Source: Brumimicrobium aurantiacum (GTDB lineage: Bacteria > Bacteroidota > Bacteroidia > Flavobacteriales_D > Crocinitomicaceae). From it: a stretch of DNA of 64,000 nt. The notes under the pieces were generated by a model that ran no database searches, was not told where the DNA came from, and was given only the letters and a program-made list of their open reading frames with translations. Position numbers and translations under genes: made by a program. The stretch covers positions 1 through 64,000 of the forward strand of contig NZ_QURB01000009.1 of assembly GCF_003402975.1 (NCBI RefSeq), written 5' to 3'. Below, piece by piece: positions 18,601 through 27,286 of the stretch. Numbering within the stretch: the first letter of the stretch is position 1; each line of letters opens with the position of its first letter.

Positions 18601-18631
18601 CAAATATAGAGTTTTTTATAACTAACTCAAA
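18601..18631 (-). promoter_or_regulatory. Promoter of the outer-membrane barrel gene, long leader
   Basis: On the minus strand: TTTG (18628-18631), a 19-base spacer and TATATTTG (18601-18608), a full match to the Bacteroidota consensus. Transcription would begin near 18595, leaving a leader of about 130 bases before the ATG at 18463, longer than for other genes here. Confidence 0.65.
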
Positions 18632-18666
18632 ATGGGATTGTTAAAAAAACAATATATGAACATCAT

Positions 18667-21078
18667 TTAATTCTGCTTTTTCCAAAATTGGAACCATTTC
18701 TTAGTTTCTTTTGATTCACCATAAGTATCGCCATAACCAAATCCATATCCGTATTTACCATATCCGTAACCACCTTTTTTACGATTACTTCCATTCAAAA
18801 TAAACGCAATCTTATGTGTCTTCCTTTCCTTTTGTATTTTCTTCGGAATGTCAATAGATTTTTTATGTGCAAAATTAGCTTTAACAATGTAAAGTAATAA
18901 ATCGGCATGTTCTAATATCGATATCGTATCAACTACTAGTGCCATCGGTGAAGTATCTACTATAATATAATCATATTTATTTTTAAGATCTTCAAAAAAA
19001 TCTTTCATTCTTGGTCTCGACAATAATTCACTAGGATTGGGAGGGATATCACCTGAGAAAATATAGTCAAAGTTTATTTCATCATTCGAAGAGTAAATAA
19101 TAGAATCTAAAGTAATATCTGGATTAGCAAGATAATTGGATGCTCCTAATAAACTTTCTTCATGATTCAAATATTCTGAAAGTTTAGGGGCTCTTAAATC
19201 CAATCCAACTAAACACACTTTTTTGTCTGTTAGTGCTAGTGAGTTTGCTAAATTTATTGAGGTAAACGATTTTCCTTCTCCTGGTAATGTTGAACTTAAG
19301 AAAATCACTTGTCCTTCATCTTCTTTTTTCTCAAGTAAAAATTTCATATTTGTTCTTAGCATTCTATATGCCTCAGAAATCATAGATCTTTCTCCCTTTC
19401 TTGTAACTAAGCTATCCTTAGATTTATCTAAAGGAATATCTCCAACAACTGTTATATCTGTTTCCTCTAATTCTTCTACACTTCTAATTTTATTGTCCAA
19501 TAAATCTTTGATATAGATGAAGGCAATAGGAATTGCTATTCCTAAAATAAAGGCCGCAAGAAATATGATGTTCCTTTTTGGTCCTACCGGAGAATCTAAA
19601 GCATACGCAGCATCAATAATTTTGACATTACCAATCGTAGACGCCATTGCAATTTCGTTCTCCTCTCGTTTTTGTAAAAGGTACAAATAAAGTGTTTCTT
19701 TAATTTGCTGTTGACGTTGAATTTCTCTGTACCTTCTTTCATATTTTGGGATGCTTTCAATCCTCTTCTGATATTTAGAAGATTCTTTATTCAGCTCCTT
19801 TAATCGCATCGATAAACTCTCTTTAGCATTATTCAAACTTTTTGTAATGCTTCGTTTAAGCTCCTCTAATTGTCCTTCAATTTCAACTGCTAAAGGATTG
19901 TTTTCATTTGAACTTTGAATAAGTCTATTTCTTTCTATAACTGCTTCGTTATATTTTTGAGTCATCATATTTATACTTTGATCCTGAAAACCTAAATTAG
20001 CAGGGAGCAAAGTGTTAACATCATCATACCTTTTAAGATAGTCAACCATATATTGTGCAAGACTAACTTGAATGTTTGTTTCAATTATAGTTGATTCAAT
20101 TTCACCTTCTTGTTCTAAAAATAACTCTGCATTTTTTTCAACATCAACTAATTTATTGTCCTTCTTAAATTGTTCATTAGTTTCTTCGACATCAGAAAGT
20201 TCATCCTCAATTACATCCATTCTTTCAGCAATAAAAGCACTGGTGTTCTTAGTGATTTCATTTTTGTCTGAAATAGCATTTTCTTCATGTTTTATGATCA
20301 ATTGATTAATGAAGTCATTATTTGCCTTTTTCAATAATCCAGTTGCTGATAAGGTTAAAACAGATGCATCTTTATTGACTGTATTTACTTCGAATTTGGA
20401 TTTCCATTTACTTGTAGCATTTTCTAAACTTGAAAAAGTATAAATGAATTTTTCATTAATATGTGATTGATTGAAGTTGTCTGTTTTGGTGATTTTGAGT
20501 GGTCCTCCTTCCGTTTGAAATATTTGACCATATTTGACTGATTCAATTTCCTTTTGTTTTTCATTCCCATCCTTGGTGTATTTTTCAGTTATAGAGAATT
20601 TCGAATTAGAAACATTTGTAATTTCAAGGTTAAAACTCGATTGATAATGTTCCTCTGAAGTATCCATGAAAATGAAATCAAGAGGAGAATTGTTATGGTA
20701 AAAATGAATGTCGGGACCTAGTGTATTATTCTTTTGAGTGAGGCGAGTGTTTAATTTCAATGATTTAACCACCTTCATTATTAAATCCCTTGATTTAAAT
20801 ACTTCAATTTCGTTGTGAAGATTAGAATTACCTTTTGATAATCCTAAATCAGCAAAAACGTCCAAATCACTTCCTAAACTACCGTTCTTGTCATCTTTAA
20901 CCAAAACAGTGGAAGTACTCTTGTAGACAGATGGTTGCCCTTTTAGGTAGATGTATGCAACACCACAAAACAATAAGGTGAAAAGAACAATCCACTTCCA
21001 ATGTTGAAGATATTTTCCTATGATTTCCTGAATATTAACATTGTCTTCAGGTTGTTGATCAAATAACTGCTGTTGCAT
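18667..21078 (-). CDS. Wzc-like polysaccharide co-polymerase / tyrosine autokinase
   Basis: An 803-residue inner-membrane protein joining a Wzz chain-length domain (membrane helix WIVLFTLLFCGVAYIYL near residue 35, coiled coil ~270-480, second helix IIFLAAFILGIAIPIAFIYI) to a cytoplasmic BY-kinase. The kinase has Walker A STLPGEGKSFTSINLA near residue 590, Walker A' CLVGLDLRAPKL and Walker B YDYIIVDTSPM. The C-terminal ~30 residues are packed with Gly-Tyr pairs (YGKYGYGFGYGDTYG), the expected autophosphorylation cluster. With the export lipoprotein five bases upstream it forms a capsule/exopolysaccharide export core; glycosyltransferases, polymerase and flippase are not in this stretch. Confidence 0.93.
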   Translation of the reverse strand: MQQQLFDQQPEDNVNIQEIIGKYLQHWKWIVLFTLLFCGVAYIYLKGQPSVYKSTSTVLVKDDKNGSLGSDLDVFADLGLSKGNSNLHNEIEVFKSRDLIMKVVKSLKLNTRLTQKNNTLGPDIHFYHNNSPLDFIFMDTSEEHYQSSFNLEITNVSNSKFSITEKYTKDGNEKQKEIESVKYGQIFQTEGGPLKITKTDNFNQSHINEKFIYTFSSLENATSKWKSKFEVNTVNKDASVLTLSATGLLKKANNDFINQLIIKHEENAISDKNEITKNTSAFIAERMDVIEDELSDVEETNEQFKKDNKLVDVEKNAELFLEQEGEIESTIIETNIQVSLAQYMVDYLKRYDDVNTLLPANLGFQDQSINMMTQKYNEAVIERNRLIQSSNENNPLAVEIEGQLEELKRSITKSLNNAKESLSMRLKELNKESSKYQKRIESIPKYERRYREIQRQQQIKETLYLYLLQKREENEIAMASTIGNVKIIDAAYALDSPVGPKRNIIFLAAFILGIAIPIAFIYIKDLLDNKIRSVEELEETDITVVGDIPLDKSKDSLVTRKGERSMISEAYRMLRTNMKFLLEKKEDEGQVIFLSSTLPGEGKSFTSINLANSLALTDKKVCLVGLDLRAPKLSEYLNHEESLLGASNYLANPDITLDSIIYSSNDEINFDYIFSGDIPPNPSELLSRPRMKDFFEDLKNKYDYIIVDTSPMALVVDTISILEHADLLLYIVKANFAHKKSIDIPKKIQKERKTHKIAFILNGSNRKKGGYGYGKYGYGFGYGDTYGESKETKKWFQFWKKQN

Positions 21079-21083
21079 TTTAT

Positions 21084-21866
21084 TTATTTAGCGATTAATG
21101 TAATTGTTGCAATAACAAGTGAAGTTAACGATATAAATATACCACCTGTTGATCTCCAAAATGTTCCTTGTGATCGTTTTGCTAAGTTCGGTTCTACATA
21201 TACAACATCATTCTGCTGAAGGTAGTATACAGGTGAAGTGAGTACTTCGTTTGTTGTTAAGTCAATTCTATATTGTTTTTTTTCACCCTCGAGCTCTCTA
21301 ATAACTAGTACATTGTTTCTTTCACCTGTTATTGAAAGGTCTCCTGCAATTCCGATAGCTTCTAGAAGTGTAATCCTTTCATTTGGAATGTTAAATGTAC
21401 CTGGTCTTGAAACATCTCCAAGTACGGTAACTTTAAAATTCTGTATTTGAATGTTGACTACAGGATTTTTTAAATAATTACTGAGTTGCTTTTCAAGTAA
21501 ATCTGTTGCTTCAGTTCTGCTTAGACCACCTAATTTAATTTTTCCCAAAACTGGAAGGTTTACAAACCCATTTGGATCAATTAAATAACCCGTTTTTGCG
21601 GAATTTCCATTGGTGTATCCTTGGTTGATTGAGGTGTTACTACCTGTTAATGGAAAGTTGAATGGGATAGCACTTTGAGGGTCGTTTGCCGTGACAATGA
21701 CTGATAAAAAATCATCAGGTTTTAATGTTGGCCTAAATTCAGGAATGTCAATATCTGTAGAATCTTGTTCGTCATTTTGAAAGTAAACCATTTTGGAATG
21801 TGAACCACAAGAACTTAAAGCCAAGATGATTGAGAAAAGTGATAAGTGTATGATTGTTTTAAACAT
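21084..21866 (-). CDS. Wza-like polysaccharide export outer-membrane lipoprotein
   Basis: A 260-residue lipoprotein with lipobox ALSSCG. The polysaccharide-export domain (FRPTLKPDDFLSVIVTANDP, then GYLIDPNGFVNLPVLGKIKL) is followed by an SLBB-type domain (FKVTVLGDVSRPGTFNIPN, ITLLEAIGIAGDL). A C-terminal hydrophobic segment (FISLTSLVIATITLIAK) could be the outer-membrane helix seen in Wza. The ATG at 21866 is chosen over a TTG three codons upstream. It is first in the operon with the Wzc-like kinase and has a good promoter. Confidence 0.92.
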   Translation of the reverse strand: MFKTIIHLSLFSIILALSSCGSHSKMVYFQNDEQDSTDIDIPEFRPTLKPDDFLSVIVTANDPQSAIPFNFPLTGSNTSINQGYTNGNSAKTGYLIDPNGFVNLPVLGKIKLGGLSRTEATDLLEKQLSNYLKNPVVNIQIQNFKVTVLGDVSRPGTFNIPNERITLLEAIGIAGDLSITGERNNVLVIRELEGEKKQYRIDLTTNEVLTSPVYYLQQNDVVYVEPNLAKRSQGTFWRSTGGIFISLTSLVIATITLIAK

Positions 21867-21885
21867 AAAAGTCAATTAAGGAGGG

Positions 21886-21914
21886 CAAATATAAACATTA
21901 ATATTATAAACAAA
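21886..21914 (-). promoter_or_regulatory. Promoter of the Wza/Wzc-like operon
   Basis: On the minus strand: TTTG (21911-21914), a 17-base spacer and TATATTTG (21886-21893). Transcription would start about 14 bases before the ATG at 21866. Confidence 0.65.
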
Positions 21915-22011
21915 TTGATTTGACTTGTTTTAAGTACGCTATTTTACTGAAAATGATTCAAATATAATAGCGTTTTGTGAATATAAGTGAATAATTTGCC
22001 TAATTTAAGTG

Positions 22012-22638
22012 TTAGTCTCTAATCAGTTGGAAGCCAGGATGATTTTTCGGGTTGTATACAAACTTACTTTCAGGAACTTCCTTGTTTTTTTCAAACTTTG
22101 TTATTGTATACTTCATTGTGCTACCATCTTTTGTTTTCATTATTGCTTGGTGTAATTCATTATTTGAAGTTTTAACAAAAAGTGTGATGGTATGGTAGTT
22201 TACTTCGCTTGGATTAACCGGATATAATGCGATTTCGTGAATTTTTGTACTTCCTTTTACATATTTGCTTTTGAAACCATCTTCCCAAATTGTCATTAGT
22301 TTTTTAGGATTCATAGCTTCATCACTTTCGAGATCGACATCACTTTGGTAAGTTACCTTTTCTTCTTTTACGATGGTCCAGTTTTTAATTCCGTTTGAAA
22401 CCAATGTGTTTTGTCCTAATGAAGCGAAGTATTTATTTCCCTTTACATATCCTAAACCATCTTGTCTAGAATTCTCACCTGTAGCTGGGTTATCAACATT
22501 CATTGTAAATTCAATATAAAAAGAATTTAAGCTCTTAATCTCAGCAGACATCTCATCTAAGATTTTTTCTGATTTCTGATCCGATTGAGAATATACTATG
22601 TTAGCAAAAAATAAAACTGTAATTAATAAATATTTCAT
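22012..22638 (-). CDS. lolA: Outer-membrane lipoprotein carrier protein LolA
   Basis: A 208-residue periplasmic protein with signal peptide (YLLITVLFFANIVYSQ) and the LolA half-barrel pattern: FYIEFTMNV, then GLGYVKGNKYFAS and NGIKNWTI. LolA carries lipoproteins from the inner membrane to the outer-membrane receptor, fitting the many lipoproteins in the window. The ftsK-lolA order is common in Bacteroidota. It starts 54 bases after ftsK but has its own promoter. Confidence 0.85.
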   Translation of the reverse strand: MKYLLITVLFFANIVYSQSDQKSEKILDEMSAEIKSLNSFYIEFTMNVDNPATGENSRQDGLGYVKGNKYFASLGQNTLVSNGIKNWTIVKEEKVTYQSDVDLESDEAMNPKKLMTIWEDGFKSKYVKGSTKIHEIALYPVNPSEVNYHTITLFVKTSNNELHQAIMKTKDGSTMKYTITKFEKNKEVPESKFVYNPKNHPGFQLIRD

Positions 22639-22655
22639 GTTTCTTTAATTTTAGG

Positions 22656-22687
22656 CAAAGTTAATCATAAACTGTGCCATTCTCAAA
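22656..22687 (-). promoter_or_regulatory. Promoter of lolA
   Basis: On the minus strand: TTTG (22684-22687), a 20-base spacer and TAACTTTG (22656-22663), a full consensus match. The predicted start site is near 22650, about a dozen bases before the ATG. It lies in the ftsK-lolA gap. Confidence 0.68.
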
Positions 22688-22692
22688 TTTTA

Positions 22693-25290
22693 TTATTTTA
22701 ATCCTTTAGCACTTAGGTGTTCATTGAGTGCTTCGTCTGTAGGAATCAAAACGTCTCTTGCTTTACTGCCTTGGAATGGTCCGATAACTCCATGTGCTTC
22801 GAGTTGGTCAACTATTCGACCAGCTCTATTGTATCCAAGCTTTAATTTTCTTTGTAATAAACTAGCTGAACCCTGTTGATGCGTAACAATTACTTGTGCA
22901 GCTTCCAAAAACTTGTCATCTAGCTCGTCATCTACGTCAACACCTCCGCCTTCTGAACCTTCGCCAACATATTCTGGTAACATCATTGCGTCAGGGTATC
23001 CACGTTGTTCTCCGATATAATCACAAATGTCTTCGACTTCGGGAGTGTCAACAAAACCACATTGTAATCTGATTACATCATTTCCAGTAGAAATAAGCAT
23101 ATCTCCTTTTCCTATTAATTGGTCAGCTCCTGATGTGTCAAGAATTGTTCTGGAGTCAATTTTTGATAATACACGGAAGGCAATTCTCGCAGGGAAGTTA
23201 GCTTTAATCATACCTGTAATTACATTCACCGAAGGACGCTGTGTGGCAACGATTAGGTGAATACCTATTGCTCTGGCAAGCTGAGCTAATCGTGCAATTG
23301 GATGTTCTACTTCTTTACCCGCGGTCATGATAAGGTCGGCAAACTCATCAATTAATACAACAATATATGGCATGTAACGATGTCCTTTTTCAGGATTTAA
23401 TTTACGTTGCACAAATTTGTTATTGTATTCTTTAATGTTTCTTGTTTGAGCGGCTTTTAAAAGGTCGTATCGCTCATCCATCTCTATACATAAAGAGTTT
23501 AGAGTGTTGACAACATTCGAAGTGTCAGTAATAATTGCTTCTTCTTCATCGGGTAGTTTGGCCAAGAAGTGGCGTTCAATTTTATTGAATAAAGTTAATT
23601 CTACTTTCTTTGGATCGATTAAAACAAACTTAACTTGAGACGGATGTTTCTTGTATAGAATCGAAACTAAAATAGCGTTTAATCCAACTGATTTACCTTG
23701 ACCTGTTGCTCCTGCAACTAAAAGGTGTGGCATTTTTACGAGGTCAAATGCATATGTTTCATTAGTAATTGTTTTACCAAGTACAATTGGAAGTTCGAAT
23801 TTTGAGTTCTGAAATTTCTCGGATGCAATTAATGAACGCATACTCACTATCTCGGGTGAGCTATTAGGAACTTCAATACCTATTGTTCCTTTTCCTGGAA
23901 TTGGAGCGATAATACGAATACCAAGTGCAGCTAAACTTAAGGCGATGTCATCCTCTAAGTTTTTGATTTTTGAAATTCTTACCCCTGGTGCAGGGATGAT
24001 TTCATAAAGTGTTACGGTTGGTCCAATTGTCGCTTTGATTTTAGAAATATCAATTTTGTAGTTGGCTAACGTGTTGACAATGTTGTCTTTGTTTTGCTCT
24101 AGTTCTTCTTTGGATACACCACTTTGATTGCTTTCAAACTTTTTTAATAAATCAATCGTTGGAAGTTTGTAACTGGCTAAGTCTAGTTTTGGGTCGTAAG
24201 GTCCAAAATCTTCAGCTTTCTTATTTAAGTCTTTATCTGAAAGTTCTTTTTCGCTTTGAGCGACTTCAACTGAAAACTCATCGTCAGAGGTGTCTTCAGA
24301 AGTTGAAGTTGGTTTGATGATTTCAGGTTCTTGTTCTTTTGGAGAAACTACTTCAAAATCATTATCACTTGTTGCCTCTTCTGTGCTTGTGTTTTCTATT
24401 TCAATGTCTGAAATGGTGCTTTCTTTTTCATTGTCTTGACTATCGTCTCTAAATGTTACCTCAAATTCTTCATCTTCCTCATTTTCTTCAAAAACTTCCT
24501 CGTCACTGTTTGCAGATGTAGGTGTGGTGTCAGCGATTTCAGGCTCATTCATTTCTGCTCTATACTCATCATTATCTAGGTTGGAGGTGCTAGAAAAAGC
24601 ATTTTCAGAATCTTCATTGAAAGTCTGAGATTGCAAGTTTTTTTTAGGGAAATAATTTTGGAATATCGCTTTAAAATCAGGGTTGAATAAGGCCACAACG
24701 GCTACAAAAAGCAATACCAAAATCAATAGAATCGCTCCAAATAATCCAAGTACGGAACTAAGCCATTCTTTAGTTGCGAAGCCAAAAGAACCGCCAAGAT
24801 AATTGACTCTCGAAGTCATTAGCCCAAAGAATGCCGAAAACCATATTACTCCAATAAATGTGATTAAATATGTTCTTCTTAAAGGAAGCATACGGATGTT
24901 CAGTAGTAAGCGAACCCCTGTTATTAAAAGTAAGAAGCTGAAAGCAAAGGAAGCGAGTCCAAACCATTTAAACATGAATAAATGAGCAGTCCAAGCTCCA
25001 AATTTCCCAAGCCAATTTGTTACCTCAACATCTGGACTTTCAAAAATGAAGTTGAAAAATGTTTTTGAGGTGATTAGATCTTGATCTTCAGTCCAACTAA
25101 ATAGATAAGATGTGAAAGCAATAAATAAGTAAATCGAGAGTAAAAGTAAAATTGCTCCGCTAATAGATTTTGCTTTGCGGCGATCTACCTTGGCATAAAG
25201 TGAAGAAAGTGATTTGCTTTTACCAGAAATGGCAGACGCTTTTTTCTTCTTTTTCTTATCCTTCTGTTTTAAAATATTTCCTTTTGCCAT
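22693..25290 (-). CDS. ftsK: DNA translocase FtsK
   Basis: The 865-residue translocase anchors at the division septum and pumps chromosome ends apart. After a lysine-rich start come four or five membrane helices (residues ~43-200), an acidic Ser/Glu-rich linker (~225-360), and the motor domain with Walker A GATGQGKSVGLNA (~528) and Walker B VVLIDEFADLI. SGADQLIGKGDML is typical. The last ~70 residues form the DNA-reading gamma winged helix (LLQRKLKLGYNRAGRIVDQLE). Confidence 0.97.
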   Translation of the reverse strand: MAKGNILKQKDKKKKKKASAISGKSKSLSSLYAKVDRRKAKSISGAILLLLSIYLFIAFTSYLFSWTEDQDLITSKTFFNFIFESPDVEVTNWLGKFGAWTAHLFMFKWFGLASFAFSFLLLITGVRLLLNIRMLPLRRTYLITFIGVIWFSAFFGLMTSRVNYLGGSFGFATKEWLSSVLGLFGAILLILVLLFVAVVALFNPDFKAIFQNYFPKKNLQSQTFNEDSENAFSSTSNLDNDEYRAEMNEPEIADTTPTSANSDEEVFEENEEDEEFEVTFRDDSQDNEKESTISDIEIENTSTEEATSDNDFEVVSPKEQEPEIIKPTSTSEDTSDDEFSVEVAQSEKELSDKDLNKKAEDFGPYDPKLDLASYKLPTIDLLKKFESNQSGVSKEELEQNKDNIVNTLANYKIDISKIKATIGPTVTLYEIIPAPGVRISKIKNLEDDIALSLAALGIRIIAPIPGKGTIGIEVPNSSPEIVSMRSLIASEKFQNSKFELPIVLGKTITNETYAFDLVKMPHLLVAGATGQGKSVGLNAILVSILYKKHPSQVKFVLIDPKKVELTLFNKIERHFLAKLPDEEEAIITDTSNVVNTLNSLCIEMDERYDLLKAAQTRNIKEYNNKFVQRKLNPEKGHRYMPYIVVLIDEFADLIMTAGKEVEHPIARLAQLARAIGIHLIVATQRPSVNVITGMIKANFPARIAFRVLSKIDSRTILDTSGADQLIGKGDMLISTGNDVIRLQCGFVDTPEVEDICDYIGEQRGYPDAMMLPEYVGEGSEGGGVDVDDELDDKFLEAAQVIVTHQQGSASLLQRKLKLGYNRAGRIVDQLEAHGVIGPFQGSKARDVLIPTDEALNEHLSAKGLK

Positions 25291-25376
25291 TCTTCTGTGC
25301 GGGTTTAATCTGCGAATATAAACATTGCTACCCTTAAAAATGTGTAATTTGTAAAAAGGGTATTCACAATTGGCTG

Positions 25377-26003
25377 TTAGTTTTGAATGATTTCAATAAA
25401 TTCATCTAAGGTGATGATTCTATGGTCTGAAGGGATGCCAAAAAGATCAATATTCAATTCTTTTTCTTCAATAGTATTTAATGAGTATTTCAGCCATAAA
25501 CCATTTGAATATAAACTATAGTTAACTGGGAGTCCAGGCATTCCTTCAATTGCTGTAGAATACTTAGCTGGAATTTCAGGAAGGTAGTTCATAATGATGG
25601 TTGTATCATAGGCAGTGTCTGTTACTTCTATGCGTTTAGCCTTTCTTCCAGCAAATTTATCTTTTCCTATTTTTTTCTCAAAAAGATATCTGTCAGAATT
25701 ACTTGTTGTATCTTGTATTGTTTGAATCGCTACTTTTTCGGTTCCTAAATCCATTAAAATATATGCTTTGTTTTTTGGAATGTGCTTGATGTATATTTGC
25801 TTTCCAATTGGTGTGTAGCTGTCTATTCTTAGCATCGAATCCTTTGCGTATACTATTTGATGATTAATGCTATCATTCTCGTTTGGGTTATTCATCTTCG
25901 ATGAGATTGAATAGATTAACTTTCCTTCAAAGTTTGAGGGTTGATGTTTTTGAGTTGAACATGCAAATAAAAAAAGTGTAAGAAATATGAAGATTAATTT
26001 CAT
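25377..26003 (-). CDS. GLPGLI/DUF4412-like lipoprotein
   Basis: A 208-residue lipoprotein with lipobox LFLFAC after a short signal peptide. The layout (FEGKLIYSISSKM, YAKDSMLRIDS, KAYILMDLGTEKVAI, FAGRKAKRIEVTD, EGMPGLPVNYSLY) resembles the GLPGLI / DUF4412 secreted families of Bacteroidota, whose function is unknown. The ATG at 26003 is preferred: the longer frame adds 25 residues before the signal peptide. It lies 86 bases upstream of ftsK on the same strand. Confidence 0.7.
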   Translation of the reverse strand: MKLIFIFLTLFLFACSTQKHQPSNFEGKLIYSISSKMNNPNENDSINHQIVYAKDSMLRIDSYTPIGKQIYIKHIPKNKAYILMDLGTEKVAIQTIQDTTSNSDRYLFEKKIGKDKFAGRKAKRIEVTDTAYDTTIIMNYLPEIPAKYSTAIEGMPGLPVNYSLYSNGLWLKYSLNTIEEKELNIDLFGIPSDHRIITLDEFIEIIQN

Positions 26004-26200
26004 GTAATTCGTTTGGGTTATAAATTTTGATACAAAATTAAAACAATTTTTTTCCATTTGGTTACAAGTTTTAGTCAAGTTTGTAGGTGTAGATTTCGTA
26101 AGTTGTGCAATCCATAAACTCTTTTGAATTTTCCATGGAAACCTGTGTTTTAGTTGTTTAAAAATAAAGCATCGATTAGGCGGAATTGTTATGCCTTATA

Positions 26201-26223
26201 TAAGTTTGATTTTTTTAACTTTG
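26201..26223 (+). promoter_or_regulatory. Candidate promoter elements before the arginase-family gene
   Basis: Two -7-like elements lie close together: TAAGTTTG (26201-26208) and TAACTTTG (26216-26223), both matching TAnnTTTG. The second places the start about 25 bases before the ATG. A TTG at 26186 is the only -33 candidate and is not ideally spaced from either. Confidence 0.5.
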
Positions 26224-26254
26224 CATCAAATAAACCCTAAAGAAAAGTAGTGTT

Positions 26255-27214
26255 ATGGCAAATTCAATAGCGTATATTATCAATGATTCAGAAATTTCTG
26301 CAGGAACTAGGGGCGCAAGTCTTGGTCCGGGAGCTTTAAGAGTAGTTGATGATAATTCTAAAAATTTCTTATTTTCAAGGTATCCGATTCATTATGTTAA
26401 AACCATGAATCATTTATTGGATAAACCAACCGAGTTTCAGTGGGGGAAAAGGGCAGATGGATTAGCTACAGTATATAAAAATGTTGCTGAAGTTGTGTCG
26501 AAGCAAAGGAAACAAAATGACTTTACTTTAGTTATCGCAGGAGACCATGGGTCTGCTGGAGGTACTATTGCAGGATTGAAAATGGCAAACCCAGAAAATC
26601 GTATTGGTGTACTTTGGGTTGATGCACATGGTGATTTACATACACCTTATACAACCCCAACGGGTAATATGCACGGTATGCCTTTAGCAACTGCGTTAAA
26701 TGAAGATAATTTAGAATCTAAAATAAATGATCCTCTTCCGGACACAATTAAGTTCTGGAATGAAATGAAAAATACTGGGCAGATTGCTCCAAAAATTCAA
26801 GCAGAAGATCTAGGTTTTATTGGATTAAGAGACCTAGAAACTCCAGAGGTTGAGCTTATGGAGCGTAAAGGGATTAAGAATATTTCAGTTAATGAATTGC
26901 GAAGTGAAGGAGTTCGAAATATTTTGAGTCGTTTAGATGAAAAGTATGCTGAATGTGATGAAATTTACCTTTCTTTTGATGTAGATTCAATGGATCCTGA
27001 TTTAACTTCTCATGGAACAGGAACTCCAGTTGATCATGGAATTTCTATTGAGGAGGCAGGAATTATTTTAAGACATTTTGCTGGACATCCAAAAGTGAAA
27101 TGTATTGAATTTGTTGAAATCAACCCTTGCCTTGATGAAAAAACTAACCGTATGGCTGAAGTGGCCTATGGATTAATTAAAGAAGTGATTGACGTTGTAG
27201 AACGTAAAGCTTAA
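26255..27214 (+). CDS. Arginase/agmatinase-family hydrolase, probably arginase
   Basis: A 319-residue ureohydrolase with the binuclear manganese site: GDHGS, then WVDAHGDLHTP and SFDVDSMDPDL. The stretches TGNMHGMPLA and GTGTPVDHGIS are closer to arginase (arginine to ornithine and urea) than to agmatinase. Formiminoglutamase is a less likely alternative. The next gene on the strand is argS, so two arginine-using enzymes are adjacent, but a terminator-like hairpin lies between them. Confidence 0.85.
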   Translation: MANSIAYIINDSEISAGTRGASLGPGALRVVDDNSKNFLFSRYPIHYVKTMNHLLDKPTEFQWGKRADGLATVYKNVAEVVSKQRKQNDFTLVIAGDHGSAGGTIAGLKMANPENRIGVLWVDAHGDLHTPYTTPTGNMHGMPLATALNEDNLESKINDPLPDTIKFWNEMKNTGQIAPKIQAEDLGFIGLRDLETPEVELMERKGIKNISVNELRSEGVRNILSRLDEKYAECDEIYLSFDVDSMDPDLTSHGTGTPVDHGISIEEAGIILRHFAGHPKVKCIEFVEINPCLDEKTNRMAEVAYGLIKEVIDVVERKA

Positions 27215-27230
27215 AGAGTAAATTATGTTT

Positions 27231-27268
27231 AGGAAGCGCGTTAAAGAAGTCAATTAAGCTTCCTTTTT
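27231..27268 (+). terminator. Possible terminator between the arginase-like gene and argS
   Basis: AGGAAGC pairs with GCTTCCT across a 20-base loop and is followed by TTTTT. Stem is short and the loop long, so it may be only partly effective. Confidence 0.5.
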
Positions 27269-27286
27269 ATAGGTTTAAAGATTAAA

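Noticed and set aside
26255-27214. Formiminoglutamase (hutG) or agmatinase instead of arginase.
   Set aside because: All share the fold. The MHGMPLA and GTGTPVDHG context reads closer to arginase, and no histidine-degradation genes are adjacent; not fully excluded.
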